This document shows, in pieces, positions 46,673 through 57,063 of a DNA stretch of 64,000 bases. The stretch is taken from NCBI GenBank assembly GCA_007644065.1, contig VJWN01000013.1, positions 744,001 through 808,000 of the forward strand. The letters are read 5' to 3'. Within the stretch, counting starts at the first letter, position 1; each line of letters begins with the position of its first letter. The DNA is from Margaritispora aquatica (lineage: Eukaryota > Ascomycota > Leotiomycetes > Helotiales > Discinellaceae). The notes beneath the pieces were generated by a model that was given only the letters and a program-made list of their open reading frames with translations, ran no database searches and was not told the DNA's origin. Both the position numbers and the translations under genes were made by a program.

Positions 46673-49564
46673 TCACTTCCTGCGACGAAGCCGCGGAGGG
46701 CTTAAGAGCCTTGGATCGACAGTACGTTTTTCTCTGCTATGTAGCAACCCGTATCTTCGTGTCCTTGTCTTCGCCATCCGTGTTAAGGCTAGTCGTTTTA
46801 TCTTGGTATCTAGGTTGATAGCAGCTGAGGTAAAGTATTCGCCACCTAGCGCTGCATCAATTTTTTCCGCCACTTCTGACATTCTCCCAGCAAGTCGTTC
46901 TTGGCCCCATCTATTGTGTCTTCGACTTGACCTTCCAGGCCCAAGGTAAGCAACAAGCCGATTGAAAATAGCTTTCTTCACATCTGGCCCACGAACATGA
47001 ACGCCCAACTGGGAAAGCTCCTTCAACAACCTAATACCTGCCGCAATGTCCGGTAATGCAGAGGTATCGCTAACCATAAATGGAAGTCTCTTATAGCTTG
47101 CGTGTTTTTGGGCATGCGGATTACGCTTCAAAGCTGTTATGAAGCCCCACTCTACCAGCGCCTTCTGCAGAGAGGGACAGAACAGAATACTCAGGGGGTG
47201 AAGTGGATGCTTCGTTGGAACCTCAACTGGAACACGATACCATCCACGCTGGATCTTCTTTGGCCCATACCACTCGGCCAGATAAAGGCACAAGGCCCGA
47301 AGATCGTGAAATCTACCTAGCATTCCCAGTCTCCTTACAATCTCTCTCCATTGAGTCACTGGAACATAGCTTCCTGTGAGCATGATCTTCTTGAGGACGG
47401 CGATGGCAGTGTTCAGGTCGTTCGATAACCCATGGTTGTTCACTCCTCTAGGGACATGTGGACGATTACCAGGACGCCGGTCGTGCAGGAGATGTTGAAG
47501 CAGAATTTTGGTTGAGGCAGTAGTAACAAGCACGTTTTGTAGTTGCATATCTTCCAGCTGATGAAATATTGCAGACTTGTTTCTTCTCAATATAAGACCT
47601 CGCAGGATGATATTGGCAACCTCAATGCGTGGTGCACGACTGGCAAGTGATCGAATTTCAATAGTTCTCCTATATTGCGCCCAGTCTTTCGATTGGGCAT
47701 AAGTTGCTAGGAGGGCTTCTTGCAGCTCTGCATTTTCAAGCTCGTCAGGATGTTGGTCACTCCGGAGAAGCCCTCGAAGACTCTCCTCTTGGCGGCTTCT
47801 TGGATTCGCAAATTGCTCTACAGCTCTACTAAACAATGACTTCCCAATTGATATGCCCAGGTACCGAAGCTGGGCGATACGAGCGGTAATGCTTTTGGGC
47901 TCGGGATCTCGCAAAGCAATTGCTTGCAGTGAGAGCGGCCCGATCTCTCGCACTCCAAGAGCATGCACAGCATTTATGGCAGTATCTAAAGATACCCAGG
48001 TAGTGGCAAACCATCGAGCGCCAAGATTGTCGTTGTATTTCTTTGGGACCACGTTCATTTCCTTCCCGTGAATGAGATTCATCATTTCCCTTGAGATTTT
48101 CGTGTTTACTTCATGCTGTGTTGGCAAAGTCGGCGCAAAGGATGCGCCAACATCAACGAGGCTCTTTGTGAGTTTTGTAGCTTGAGAAGGATAGTAGACT
48201 GCAAGAAATTGCACCAAAGGCTCTACCATTCTTGCAACGCTGGGCAAATCTCCATGCTCAAGAAATGTATAATGCCAGTCCAGAGCTGCTTTGAATTCTT
48301 CCCTCGCACACAAGACAGGAATAATCTTCGAGTAAGCATTACGATAGCCAGTCTGCTTATATATTACTTTCAGGGCGTCCAGATCACCTGTTTGATGCGC
48401 AACTTGGCGACATAATCTCGCAAAACGATTAGCACCAGGAGGATGTCGAGCAAAGAGCCGATTATGCCACATGATAGCAGAGGCACCATCTCGCTGTAAA
48501 AGAAAGTGCCTAACCACATGCACATAGAGTCCATGCCATCGTTGACTAGACTGCTCCAGGATCGTGTCGGCGTGTTCGCACACTTGCTCCAGAATTGAAG
48601 CATCCTCTAGCCCCAGATCCAGGAAACTAGGCCAGAAGATGTCACCCAGGTTTGTAGTGCAAGGCAAATGCAATCCTCTCGCTCGAACAGCCTTCCAAAA
48701 CATCAATGCTCCATCCCTTCCATGCACCCGTTTTCGGTAAATAAGAAGGCATGCCCATAATCTCAAGTCTCCTCTATGGACATCAGTGTCGACTAATCTT
48801 CTCCTTGATATATTGATCGGCGAGTCTAAAGCTGATTCAAATTCCAGTCGTTTGTGAGATGATAACTGCCTCTCCCAATGTCCTAGTAGTCGAAAATTTG
48901 AGGTGGATAGACAGATCTTGTCCTTAGTCTCGATTTTCACTTGGTCGATAGAGGGGAGTGAAATCTGGGGGTCTTGTTTACTTCCACCCATGACAGGTTG
49001 CCTTGCGACTGAATAATCTAGAGGAGAATGGAACAAATCTAGAGACGTGGGCTCGATGGACTCTTTGCGATTCTTGGGCCTTCGAAAATTTGGAATCACT
49101 TCCTCGCTTGTTGTATTGTTGCTGATAGCACTTTGAGCGCTATCTTCACTTGCGAGGAACTCTCCGGTCCAAAGTCCTCGATCCAGCATAGCCTGATGCT
49201 CCTTTCTTCTTTTCCTCCGCGAGAGGATCTCTTCGTCAAGAATCTCATCTTCAATGGAGATAAAATTGTCTCCAGCTTGAAGCAATTGCTTAGGGTCAAA
49301 ATTAGGACCCTCTTGACATCTCAATCCGTTTACGGCTGCATGTTGATTCAATTCGTAATTATCTGTGCTTTGTCGGTCATGAAGCGCTGGAGATTCTACG
49401 TCGTCCCTTTCCTTCATTGCAGCAGCAGATGTGCCATACTTCCTCCCCACCTTCCTGCCAGTCTTCGGTCTCCTTCGTGCTGTCGTTGTCGGCGTCCCAA
49501 TCAGCGTCCTGAGAAATTCCAGCGAGCTCGGCCTCGCGAGAAGACGTTGCAAAGCTGGGCGCAT
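46673..49564 (-). CDS. PPR-like mitochondrial protein
   Basis: One exon of 963 aa from the ATG at 49564 (MRPALQRLLARPSSLEF). The first 50 residues are rich in Arg, Ser and Thr and lack acids, as in a mitochondrial targeting peptide. The middle is a long series of helical pairs such as LRLWACLLIYRKRVHGRDGALMFW and FKAALDWHYTFLEHGDLPS, spaced roughly 35 residues apart, which suggests diverged pentatricopeptide repeats. Proteins of this size and form in filamentous fungi usually act in mitochondrial RNA processing or translation. The C-terminus is basic. It neighbours a nuclear gene for a respiratory-chain subunit in a divergent arrangement with about 245 bases between the starts. Confidence 0.78.
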   Translation of the reverse strand: MRPALQRLLARPSSLEFLRTLIGTPTTTARRRPKTGRKVGRKYGTSAAAMKERDDVESPALHDRQSTDNYELNQHAAVNGLRCQEGPNFDPKQLLQAGDNFISIEDEILDEEILSRRKRRKEHQAMLDRGLWTGEFLASEDSAQSAISNNTTSEEVIPNFRRPKNRKESIEPTSLDLFHSPLDYSVARQPVMGGSKQDPQISLPSIDQVKIETKDKICLSTSNFRLLGHWERQLSSHKRLEFESALDSPINISRRRLVDTDVHRGDLRLWACLLIYRKRVHGRDGALMFWKAVRARGLHLPCTTNLGDIFWPSFLDLGLEDASILEQVCEHADTILEQSSQRWHGLYVHVVRHFLLQRDGASAIMWHNRLFARHPPGANRFARLCRQVAHQTGDLDALKVIYKQTGYRNAYSKIIPVLCAREEFKAALDWHYTFLEHGDLPSVARMVEPLVQFLAVYYPSQATKLTKSLVDVGASFAPTLPTQHEVNTKISREMMNLIHGKEMNVVPKKYNDNLGARWFATTWVSLDTAINAVHALGVREIGPLSLQAIALRDPEPKSITARIAQLRYLGISIGKSLFSRAVEQFANPRSRQEESLRGLLRSDQHPDELENAELQEALLATYAQSKDWAQYRRTIEIRSLASRAPRIEVANIILRGLILRRNKSAIFHQLEDMQLQNVLVTTASTKILLQHLLHDRRPGNRPHVPRGVNNHGLSNDLNTAIAVLKKIMLTGSYVPVTQWREIVRRLGMLGRFHDLRALCLYLAEWYGPKKIQRGWYRVPVEVPTKHPLHPLSILFCPSLQKALVEWGFITALKRNPHAQKHASYKRLPFMVSDTSALPDIAAGIRLLKELSQLGVHVRGPDVKKAIFNRLVAYLGPGRSSRRHNRWGQERLAGRMSEVAEKIDAALGGEYFTSAAINLDTKIKRLALTRMAKTRTRRYGLLHSREKRTVDPRLLSPPRLRRRK

Positions 49565-49809
49565 ATTCGTTCCCAATCAGATCGCAATTGACATGTGTAG
49601 AGGCAAACGACGCCATTGCATCGTTGTTGGTCGCTGGCTGAGTTCTAGTGAGTGAAGCTTGGAATTATCGAAGCTTCCTGGGACAGTGGGTCCCGCGGCT
49701 GATTAAGCGCCAAATATTAAGCGCTTTAGCTTCGGTTTGACATCGAACGACATTCTGCAATGTCGAATTGAACCTTCAAATCACAACAGTCGATACACAT
49801 ACCGATACA
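49565..49809. promoter_or_regulatory. Divergent promoter region of two mitochondrial-protein genes
   Basis: The 245 bases separate the starts of the PPR-like gene (minus) and the COX7-like gene (plus). It carries several AAGCGC/AAGCTT-type elements and no other gene. Shared control of the two genes is possible but not shown. Confidence 0.4.
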
Positions 49810-50623
49810 ATGGCAGGGTGAGTGCTCAATTTCTGTTTTCCCATTTCGAAAATACAATCGCCATTGTGAATAGAGTCAAGAATGAGTCGCAATGGATGCC
49901 AATCGTACAAGGAGAGAAATGAGCCCACTTCGAAGGAGGACCGCAAAGGAGGAAAACTCAAGCTGCTTTGCAAGAAAGACTCCGCCATTACCTCATGTAT
50001 GGCAGATTTCAAGAAAGAAGAAGTTGAGTATGAGAAAAGCTTGTTGTGTGGTGGAGGGGATGATTGAAGTGATTGAAGATGGTGGGATAGTTGTGGTACG
50101 ATGATGGTGGAGGAACAAAATCAACTTGACCTAAGCTCATAGAGATGGCAATACTCATCAGAGTTGGCTATGACTCAAACAGCTTCACGGAAAGGGAAGG
50201 TGCAACAGACACCCATCTCACGCAACAAACACTCATGCGACAAAGGCAATCGGATTTTGCGTCGAGGACCTTGACTTTGAGAGGGACATACGCTAACAGA
50301 CAACAACAGCTTCGTCAACCGCGAGAACCGTGTTCCTTACTACCAACGCCTCTTCCAGGAAGGTGGCAAGAAGGGCGTCAGACAATGGAACCAAGTATGT
50401 ATACCTCTTTCTTCTCCCTGGACATCAACAAGCTAAGACTTCTCTCTTCAGACCGCCAAGAGCAAAATGATCCTCTACCCATACTACGTTCTTTTGTTCG
50501 GAGGTTTCGGTGGTAAGTCGTTTCCACATCTCGTCCGCTTCATATGCTAAACTGACCTCAGGATCAATGTACATGATGGGCCGCATGGTGCTGGGACACA
50601 AGACCTGGTTCGGAAAGGGATAG
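49810..50623 (+). CDS. Cytochrome c oxidase subunit 7-like protein
   Basis: Four exons, 49810-49817, 50310-50394, 50452-50512 and 50562-50623, give 71 aa. It starts MAGFVNRENRVPYYQRLFQ, runs through the single membrane segment MILYPYYVLLFGGFGGSMYM and ends MGRMVLGHKTWFGKG. The pattern RENxVPYYQ...YPYY...MGRMVLGHKTWFGK fits the fungal cytochrome c oxidase subunit 7 (VIIa-like), an inner-membrane component of complex IV. The first coding exon is only 8 nt, and the first intron (492 nt) is far longer than any other here, but both splice sites are good (GTGAGT; GCTAAC branch, CAACAG). Another small membrane subunit of the respiratory chain remains possible. Confidence 0.72.
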
Positions 50624-51841
50624 ACAGCTCGCCTCATCAGCATTGTTTTTGGAGGACGGTTGGTTGACAAGGTGGGAGGAGAAATTGTACACAAGCAAGA
50701 AAGAGAGAATTGAAGACGCAATAGACTTCTATTTTTATTTTCGCCTCTGTTCTAGGGTCTCATTTACATATACCGCGTGCTCTGTATGGTATACTAGCCG
50801 ATATAGCAGAGTTTATTCACGCTATTGTGACATTCAGGAAATAGAGCAGGATGAGATTTATCGGTTCTCCCTCTCCCGCACGAGCAATTGGTAGACTATT
50901 CCAGACCAGCGACAGTGTTAGATCAGCCAATACCCCAGCTATACAAAGCAGAAAGCGTTCCGTGCGCACCTACGGTATTCAAACGCATCTAGTTGACTTG
51001 AAGAGAGGATAATCTACATTCTCAGCCAATGCAACTGACCAGTCACCCCACACAAGCATAGCCTCAGAACCCAACACTTTAGGGAAAGCCCCGAGTCAAT
51101 TATAGATTTGAAGACGAGTGAGGATTGGCTAAATGGCGATGAGGGTTATATACTGTGTTCTGTATGTCGAACCCGGTACTAATCGAATTCTCCATTATCC
51201 GGTCCTGCGTCCTCGCGCTCAAACCCAATCCCAATCTCACACTCACAGTCCCACTCAGCGCATGGAAGGGAAACGACGGATTATTTTCCAACTGCATTCA
51301 GCCCTCACCTGGTAAAGGCAGCCTCCATGCAGAAAATCACCCTTGATTGGAACATAAAGATTACCTAGTAGCCGTCCTTGCAACCGCTTTTCAGTTGAGC
51401 GATGGAAAAATCATGCTCGCTTGGGATGGCAAAGAAAAAGTACTAGCTATTAAGATCTGGCTTGAAGGTGTCGTAGGTGTCTGGGATGGATCTTCTGTTC
51501 CCCTTCCTTGCTTGCGTGCTTGTTCCTTGTTTGATATATCAATGTGGTGGGTGTTTCCCCATCTCTTATCCAGCGTGATGAGCACCTGAACTCGAATAAC
51601 CCACAAATTACAGCGCTATCGTCAAAAATAATGGTCAAAATATTGAATTCCTTGCAAGTCTCAATGACAAGGGACAAAATCTCCTCCAAGCAGATAAAAT
51701 ACAAAGGTCGCTCAATACACGTCACTCTCGGCAGCCACTTTCCCTAGCTTGAGGAACTCTCCTATCATACATTCAACGGCACCGTTTTTAGGCTTGGAAT
51801 TAAAACGCAAGAAAGTCTCATCTTGACAGACCAACGCCCGT
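50624..51841. other. Intergenic, no supported gene
   Basis: 3' flanks of the COX7-like and RTT103-like genes. Frames at 51347-51747 on both strands overlap each other and show no motif. Confidence 0.45.
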
Positions 51842-53341
51842 TCAAATCGTACTCCCACCAGTATCCCGCCTCAGCATCTCCGCAACGTCGGCGTCCAACC
51901 CATCCATAACATCACCACCCATATCTGGGAACTCATCCCCATTCAGCTTCCTCTTCTTTGCACTTCCACTTCCAAAGCTAGAGGCTGACGGAGGGCGAGC
52001 ATAGGTGGTGGGCGTAAATTCATTTCCCATTTGTGGTTGGTTCTGCCCGTAGGAGAAAGTGTTAGTAGATGAGGCAGTGTTGAGTTGAAATTCCGGAACT
52101 GGTTCAATGGCTAGAGGTTGTGGATATCCTGGTGGGGTGAGAGCTTCGACTTCTGGGCGATCAGCTTCCGGAGCTTGTGTAATCGGTGACTGCTGTACTG
52201 CTCCGTTACCAGGACTTCCTTCTCCAATTGGTGTGCTTGGGTTACTGTTGGACGCAAAACCACGCATGATACTATCCTCAACGTCACGTTTCTTGTTATC
52301 AATCTCAATCTTCCGGTTTGTGAGCTCAGCTAACTGAGTCTCCTCTGCATCTAAAGCCGTGCGGTTCGTGTTCAACAGCTTCTCCAATCCCTCCAGCAGT
52401 ACCTTGCGAGCCTTTATGCTTTCAGCAACTGCACCCTCGGCGTTTGCAAGTGTTTTCAGTAGGCCATTGAGGCGTGCAGCATGTACTGGAGCTGTGGGAG
52501 CAGTGACAGAAGGATCTGTAAGCTTGTTGTAATCTTGATTTGCTGCATTGATTGACGTGCGGGTGGAGAGAATAAGTTTCGTTAAGTTCTGTAGTGGGGC
52601 AACAATCGGGGCAAGCTCGTTGGGGACTGCGTTTGTATTCGAGGAGAAAATTGAACCACCAGCACGTTTGCCAGATGATCGAGATTTATCCAGTTCTGTG
52701 AGGGTTAGACTTTGGCCCATAGATATGAGATGTGCAACTTACCATCAATTCGAGACTCGATTGCCTCTTGTATTGGAGTTTCAAAGATTTGTCGCGCTCG
52801 CCACACTTCCACCACTCTTCGCAGCTTTTGTTGCACATCATTCGTAGCTCCTTTGTATGCAGTCGATGTAGCTTCGGCGATGACAGGAGAGAATGCGATG
52901 AGGAAGTCGTCCTTTTTGCGTGCCTTTGATTGTTGCGCAACTTCTATAATACATGAAGTCATTAGCAAGCATACTCCAGTGTCCATGTCCATATTTTCTA
53001 GAACTGCAGAAGTGCATCTGATGCCAGATCAGAGGTTGTGCTTACCATTGGCAAGATATATTAAGTTCAACCGCTTGTTGCTCCCAGAATCCTTCAATCG
53101 CTGGAGCCAGAGTTGGCCAGTTCGGTCGGCATGTCTCCTAATACACGGATCAGTACATCTTTCGCAGCAGTAAGGAGGAAGCGTTTGCATACCTATGAAA
53201 CATCACCCATTGGGCCACAGTAACCTGGAATATGTTAGATTTTGCTGTTTGTCCATGGCAGCTTGGGATACTTACAATACTTTCTTGGGTCTCATTCAGC
53301 GCCGAAAGCTTCGCCAGCACTGCATCATCGGTGTATGCCAT
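51842..53341 (-). CDS. RTT103: Rtt103-like CID-domain protein (Pol II termination factor)
   Basis: Five exons, 53341-53276, 53224-53193, 53137-53046, 52943-52743 and 52695-51842, give 414 aa, close to the 409 aa of yeast Rtt103. MAYTDDAVLAKLSALNETQE and VAQWVMFHRRHADRT open a CTD-interacting domain that runs to about residue 130 and includes NLIYLANEVAQQSK and RVVEVWRARQIF. These are near-diagnostic for this family. A coiled-coil region follows (AQLAELTNRKIEI), then a Pro/Gln/Ser-rich tail with a basic KKRK signal and an acidic end. The yeast protein binds Ser2-phosphorylated RNA polymerase II CTD and works with the Rat1-Rai1 exonuclease in transcription termination. Confidence 0.93.
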
Positions 53342-53898
53342 CTTGAGCTAGAGATCAGAGTACAATAAAGCTTCACAGCCTGTTGATAGCTCGATAATAT
53401 TGGGGAGCAAATCAAAAAGCACCTATGATGTTTGCGAAACAGGAATCAAATCTTGAAGTTTACGTGGGCAGTCAAGATGGTCAACAGGATTGCCCAACAA
53501 TTATGCCAGCAAATTTCACTCGGCAGCACAATACAGCAGGTGTTCGTAAAGCCGTATGGGCGATCAGTCTGTTCACGGTTGCAAATTCGTATTGAAGTTG
53601 GGGTTGGAGCAAAATCGCGAAAGCTTCCATCGTGAGCATGAGCTGCCCAGCCAGGACACGTCGAGTTAGCGTGACACGTGATTATTCTTCAGCCTCCATT
53701 GTCACGTTCAACATTTCTCATCTAGGCAAGGTATAAACAGTACCTTACCTACCTAGCACCTTAGCTTATCATTGGGCCATGTCTATAAACCTTTGTATTT
53801 CGATTCTTTATTTCTTCCTTTCTGACTTGAGTGACTGAACTCTACACATACGATAACTTTATCACAAAACCTCTACCCAGCAGTTTCAACTCGTTTTC
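53342..53898. promoter_or_regulatory. Divergent intergenic promoter region
   Basis: 557 bases lie between the RTT103-like start and the APH-type gene start. Pyrimidine-rich stretches lie at 53800-53890. No other feature was seen. Confidence 0.4.
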
Positions 53899-54858
53899 AT
53901 GTTTATTGCAGGTACAAGTTGAAGCTGTGATTCAATGCTTGGACTTTCACTTGCTGTGCTAAAGCCGTACTATATATAGTCTTCAAAACGACAATTACCT
54001 TCAAGAGTCTCTGAATCACTACCTAAACTACCCCAAATCTCCTCTCGACTTGTTCGTCGAGCTTGGGGGAAAATTCATGAGCTCCTCGTCCATTTCTCGG
54101 TCTGGTATTGCAAAACATGTCATATCCCATTCTATCGCCAAACCCCAGCTCTCCCTTTCGGTTTATTGTTGAAATGGTCTGATGGAACTCGACTAGAAGA
54201 GGTCGTTGCCACTCAACTCGCCAGAGCGGCTGGCTTGCCTGTTCCAAAGGTTATCTGCTTTGGCGAGCATCCAGGAACGCCTCATGCTCCAATCTCGATT
54301 CTCATGACACGAATGCCTGGACAGGAGATCAGCAAGGAGTTGTGGCTCTCTCTCGATGATGAAACCCGCAACAATCTTATCCTTGAATTGAAGGGTTATA
54401 TCGAGACTATGCGCCAATGGAGAAGGCAAGATTTCTCCTCAAAAATTACCTCAGTTCTTGGAACATCAATACGAAGTGTGAGAGTTCCACGACGGCAGAT
54501 CGGGCCTTGTCTTGATGAAGTGGAATTCAACGCGGCACTGTTGGAGCCTTTGTCGAATTCCCATGAGCAATTATTAGCGTTCAAGAGTCAAGGCAGAGCA
54601 CATCAGATTGTGTTTACTCATGGTGATTTGGTTCCGTGGAATATACTCGTTCACCAGGGACACATTTCGGCAGTCCTTGACTGGGAGTTCTCTGGCTGGT
54701 ATCCCGACTATTGGGAGTTTGCTGCCGCACGTCAACTAAAATCACCCGGCGACTGGTGGTGTGATGTCATCGCTTGCCTAGACGATGGACGTTTTGCGCA
54801 AGAGATTGAGATTGACCGTACAATTCAGCACCTGACCATGGATTACATAGGATATTGA
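53899..54858 (+). CDS. APH-family phosphotransferase (aminoglycoside phosphotransferase-like kinase)
   Basis: The C-terminal exon holds the catalytic core. THGDLVPWNILV is the Brenner-type loop (His195, Asp197) and LDWEFSGWYPDYW the metal-binding Asp215 region, with VPKVI and LMTRMPG upstream. The frame lacks an ATG, so I propose exons 53899-53911, 54006-54104 and 54149-54858, which give 273 aa and yield FVELGGKF and ALPFGLLLKWSDGT. The introns are 94 and 44 nt. The first exon is the weakest part. Fungal APH proteins of this kind are numerous and phosphorylate unknown small substrates, with no proven antibiotic role. A frameshift instead of the second intron is the alternative. Confidence 0.72.
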
Positions 54859-55962
54859 GTTTTTTGCAGCAATCGCGTTTATCATTTGAACTTAGGTCTC
54901 CTTTCTCAACATCCTTAATTCCATTGTCTATCCTCGTTGGTGCCATAATGGGACATCAACTACTTGAAGTGCTGACCACACAACCACCACGACGATTTTA
55001 GCCTGCCAAGTCAGCCAAGCCTGCAATAGCTAACTTCACTCAGACTCGATCTAAGCTCTGCCCTGATCCAATGCGAAGGCCATATTTAATAAGTTTAAGC
55101 TATCTCCCAATTCCATCCTAGTATGACACTCGTTCTTCGCTGCTCTCTTGGAGACTGAAGCAAGATATCAAATTTGCATCACGATTTCAAAACTACATCT
55201 CGTATTTAATCACCAAATTTGTGCGTCCACTAAAGTTTACAACTGTCCAGGTTTCAATTCAACCTGTCATCCGACTATCAACATGCTTAAAATCAATATC
55301 TCAAACCTCAGAGAATAGATAGCTCGCAGCCATGGGAGATTCTGGAGGCGGAACCTTCTCATCGAACATTTCAGGGACACTGGCGTTGTTCTTACATGAT
55401 GGCTGTTAGAGCCAAGTGCTTAAACGTCAATAACTCAGCAAGCACTCTTCAGTCCATCTATTTCTTTCTCATGATGTTCTGGCCCTTCGTTCTTTCGCTA
55501 GCTTACAGACCATCTTGGGGGACGGATAACTTGGAACTTAGAGCATAAGGTAATGTACATAATTCCCAGGCGTGTGTGGAGCTACTCAGGTAGTTGATTT
55601 TTCCCTCAAGTCCAGCTATCAAACCATTAGAAACTTTGATTGCTCTACAACCATATCATACAGCAGCATCATTAACTACCATATCACATCCAGAGCATCA
55701 AACTACTTCTACGCTCCACCCACCGCAACAGCACTGAACAGTGGAGGCCGGAGAAGCTTTGGAGGAGAAGGCTAGATGATGGAGACTTACCTGGATGTCA
55801 AATCGCAACTTACCTTAGATACTGATGTGATGGTATGACCTTTAGGAGCTAGCTAATTCAGTGTCTTCGAAACCAGCCGCAATTACGGTCGTTGGAATTT
55901 CTTTCTGGTCTTTGTCGTGATCTCTTCGCTTGCCTACAGTTGTGACTGATTCTAAAAGAAGC
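54859..55962. other. Intergenic, no supported gene
   Basis: Downstream of the APH gene. No motif-bearing frame was seen. The sequence becomes AT-richer toward the MITE. Confidence 0.45.
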
Positions 55963-55970
55963 GAAATAAG
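55963..55970 (+). repeat. Left target-site duplication GAAATAAG
   Basis: The 8-bp direct repeat GAAATAAG abuts the left end of the MITE and is repeated, in the same orientation, at 56597-56604 immediately beyond its right end. Confidence 0.85.
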
Positions 55971-56061
55971 GGGTACGATTAAAATGGCGACTGTATAGCA
56001 TAATTCGCATAACTCTCCCGCTTCATAATCCAGCCACCGACCCACACTAGCTATACCTAAT
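55971..56061 (-). repeat. Left terminal inverted repeat of the MITE
   Basis: 91 nt, matching the right arm (56506-56596) in reverse complement except at two positions. Both are C-to-T transitions in CpA context relative to the right arm. Confidence 0.87.
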
Positions 56062-56505
56062 ACGGAACAGCCTTCACACTATATCATATGCTCTCGAATT
56101 AGACTATTTCACTTATTAGCGTCAGTTTCGTGGAGGGGTCCGAGTAAGGTAATACAGAGCACCTTCTACGTAATACCAAGAGTTATATTACGTATTAGTT
56201 TATATCAATAGATAGTATATCTTACCTCAGTGATATTACAGTAGTGGAGCATGTTCGTATGATAGTACGTGACTTTGGAAGTGAATAAACATTTATCGAT
56301 TAAAGGCCAAAATATCTTATAATTAGCTATACTAAGTAAAGAACGAAAGTAGAAGCATAAGAAGGATATTTCGAAGTTGGGCTATATCACGTGGTAAAGC
56401 TTGAAAAGAGTCTATAGCTATGGTTAATCGCTGTTAGATGAGAGTGAGGATATAGTAAGGTATGGTTATAGAGAGGTCACCTGACCAGTGACAAGGCTAT
56501 TCCTC

Positions 56506-56596
56506 ATTAGGTATAGCTGGTGTGGGTCGGTGGCTGGATTATGAAGCGGGAGAGTTATGCGAATTATGCTATACAGTCGCCATTTTAATCGCACCC
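56506..56596 (+). repeat. Right terminal inverted repeat of the MITE
   Basis: 91 nt, the better preserved arm, ending at CGCACCC directly before the right target-site duplication. Confidence 0.87.
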
Positions 56597-56604
56597 GAAA
56601 TAAG
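56597..56604 (+). repeat. Right target-site duplication GAAATAAG
   Basis: Exact copy of 55963-55970. Confidence 0.85.
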
Positions 56605-57063
56605 TGGGTCAGGCGTCGCTGCTGAAGATGAACTGGACGCGTTCTCCCTTTCTCACCTCTTTCTTCGACTGGCGAGGTATCTTTCTTACAACAAATACTT
56701 CAGAATTTGATTCCATTTGTTGTCAAATAGGTTTACATTAACTAAGTTATGTACAAGAAGATTATGTATCTACCATCCTAGCATCAACATCATGTATCAC
56801 TGTAAAATGTCCTTTTACCACGTTCGCCGCCCAAGAAAACCACTTTTGCCGTCTAAGAACATCCTATCGTTAGACCACGTACTCCGCCCTATACTCCTCC
56901 CTATACTCTCAAAGTCAACAACCCCGCTCAAGAAACGAACAAAATCCACACCTCGAACAAAACCGCCCTGCGTCCAAACTCTTCTTCGCCAAAATTAACG
57001 GCCGTCCCCAAGAAATTAAGCCATGCCATATCCCATACAGCATGCGGTATATCAAAGTCGACA
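56605..57063. other. Intergenic, no supported gene
   Basis: Between the MITE and the 3' end of the F-box gene. The 93-codon plus frame from 56717 has no motif. Confidence 0.4.

Larger units (their letters stand above)
55971..56596. mobile_element. 626-bp MITE (non-autonomous DNA transposon) with 91-bp inverted termini
   Basis: The two ends, 55971-56061 and 56506-56596, are inverted copies of each other over 91 nt with two differences. They begin GGGTACGATT and end AATCGCACCC. The ends are flanked by the perfect 8-bp direct repeat GAAATAAG, the expected footprint of a cut-and-paste insertion. The 444-bp centre is AT-rich and holds no transposase. Both differences are CpA to TpA changes in the left arm, which fits light RIP. 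An 8-bp duplication occurs in the hAT, P and Merlin superfamilies; the long GG-terminal inverted repeats do not clearly match hAT. Small frames reading MGRWLDYEAGELC in each arm are products of the repeat, not genes. Confidence 0.87.

Noticed and set aside
55842..56710. Two frames (55842-56045 minus, 56522-56710 plus) starting with the same MGRWLDYEAGELC peptide, looking like a duplicated gene
   Set aside because: Both lie in the 91-bp inverted termini of the MITE. The shared peptide is the repeat translated twice and the frames diverge at the element ends.
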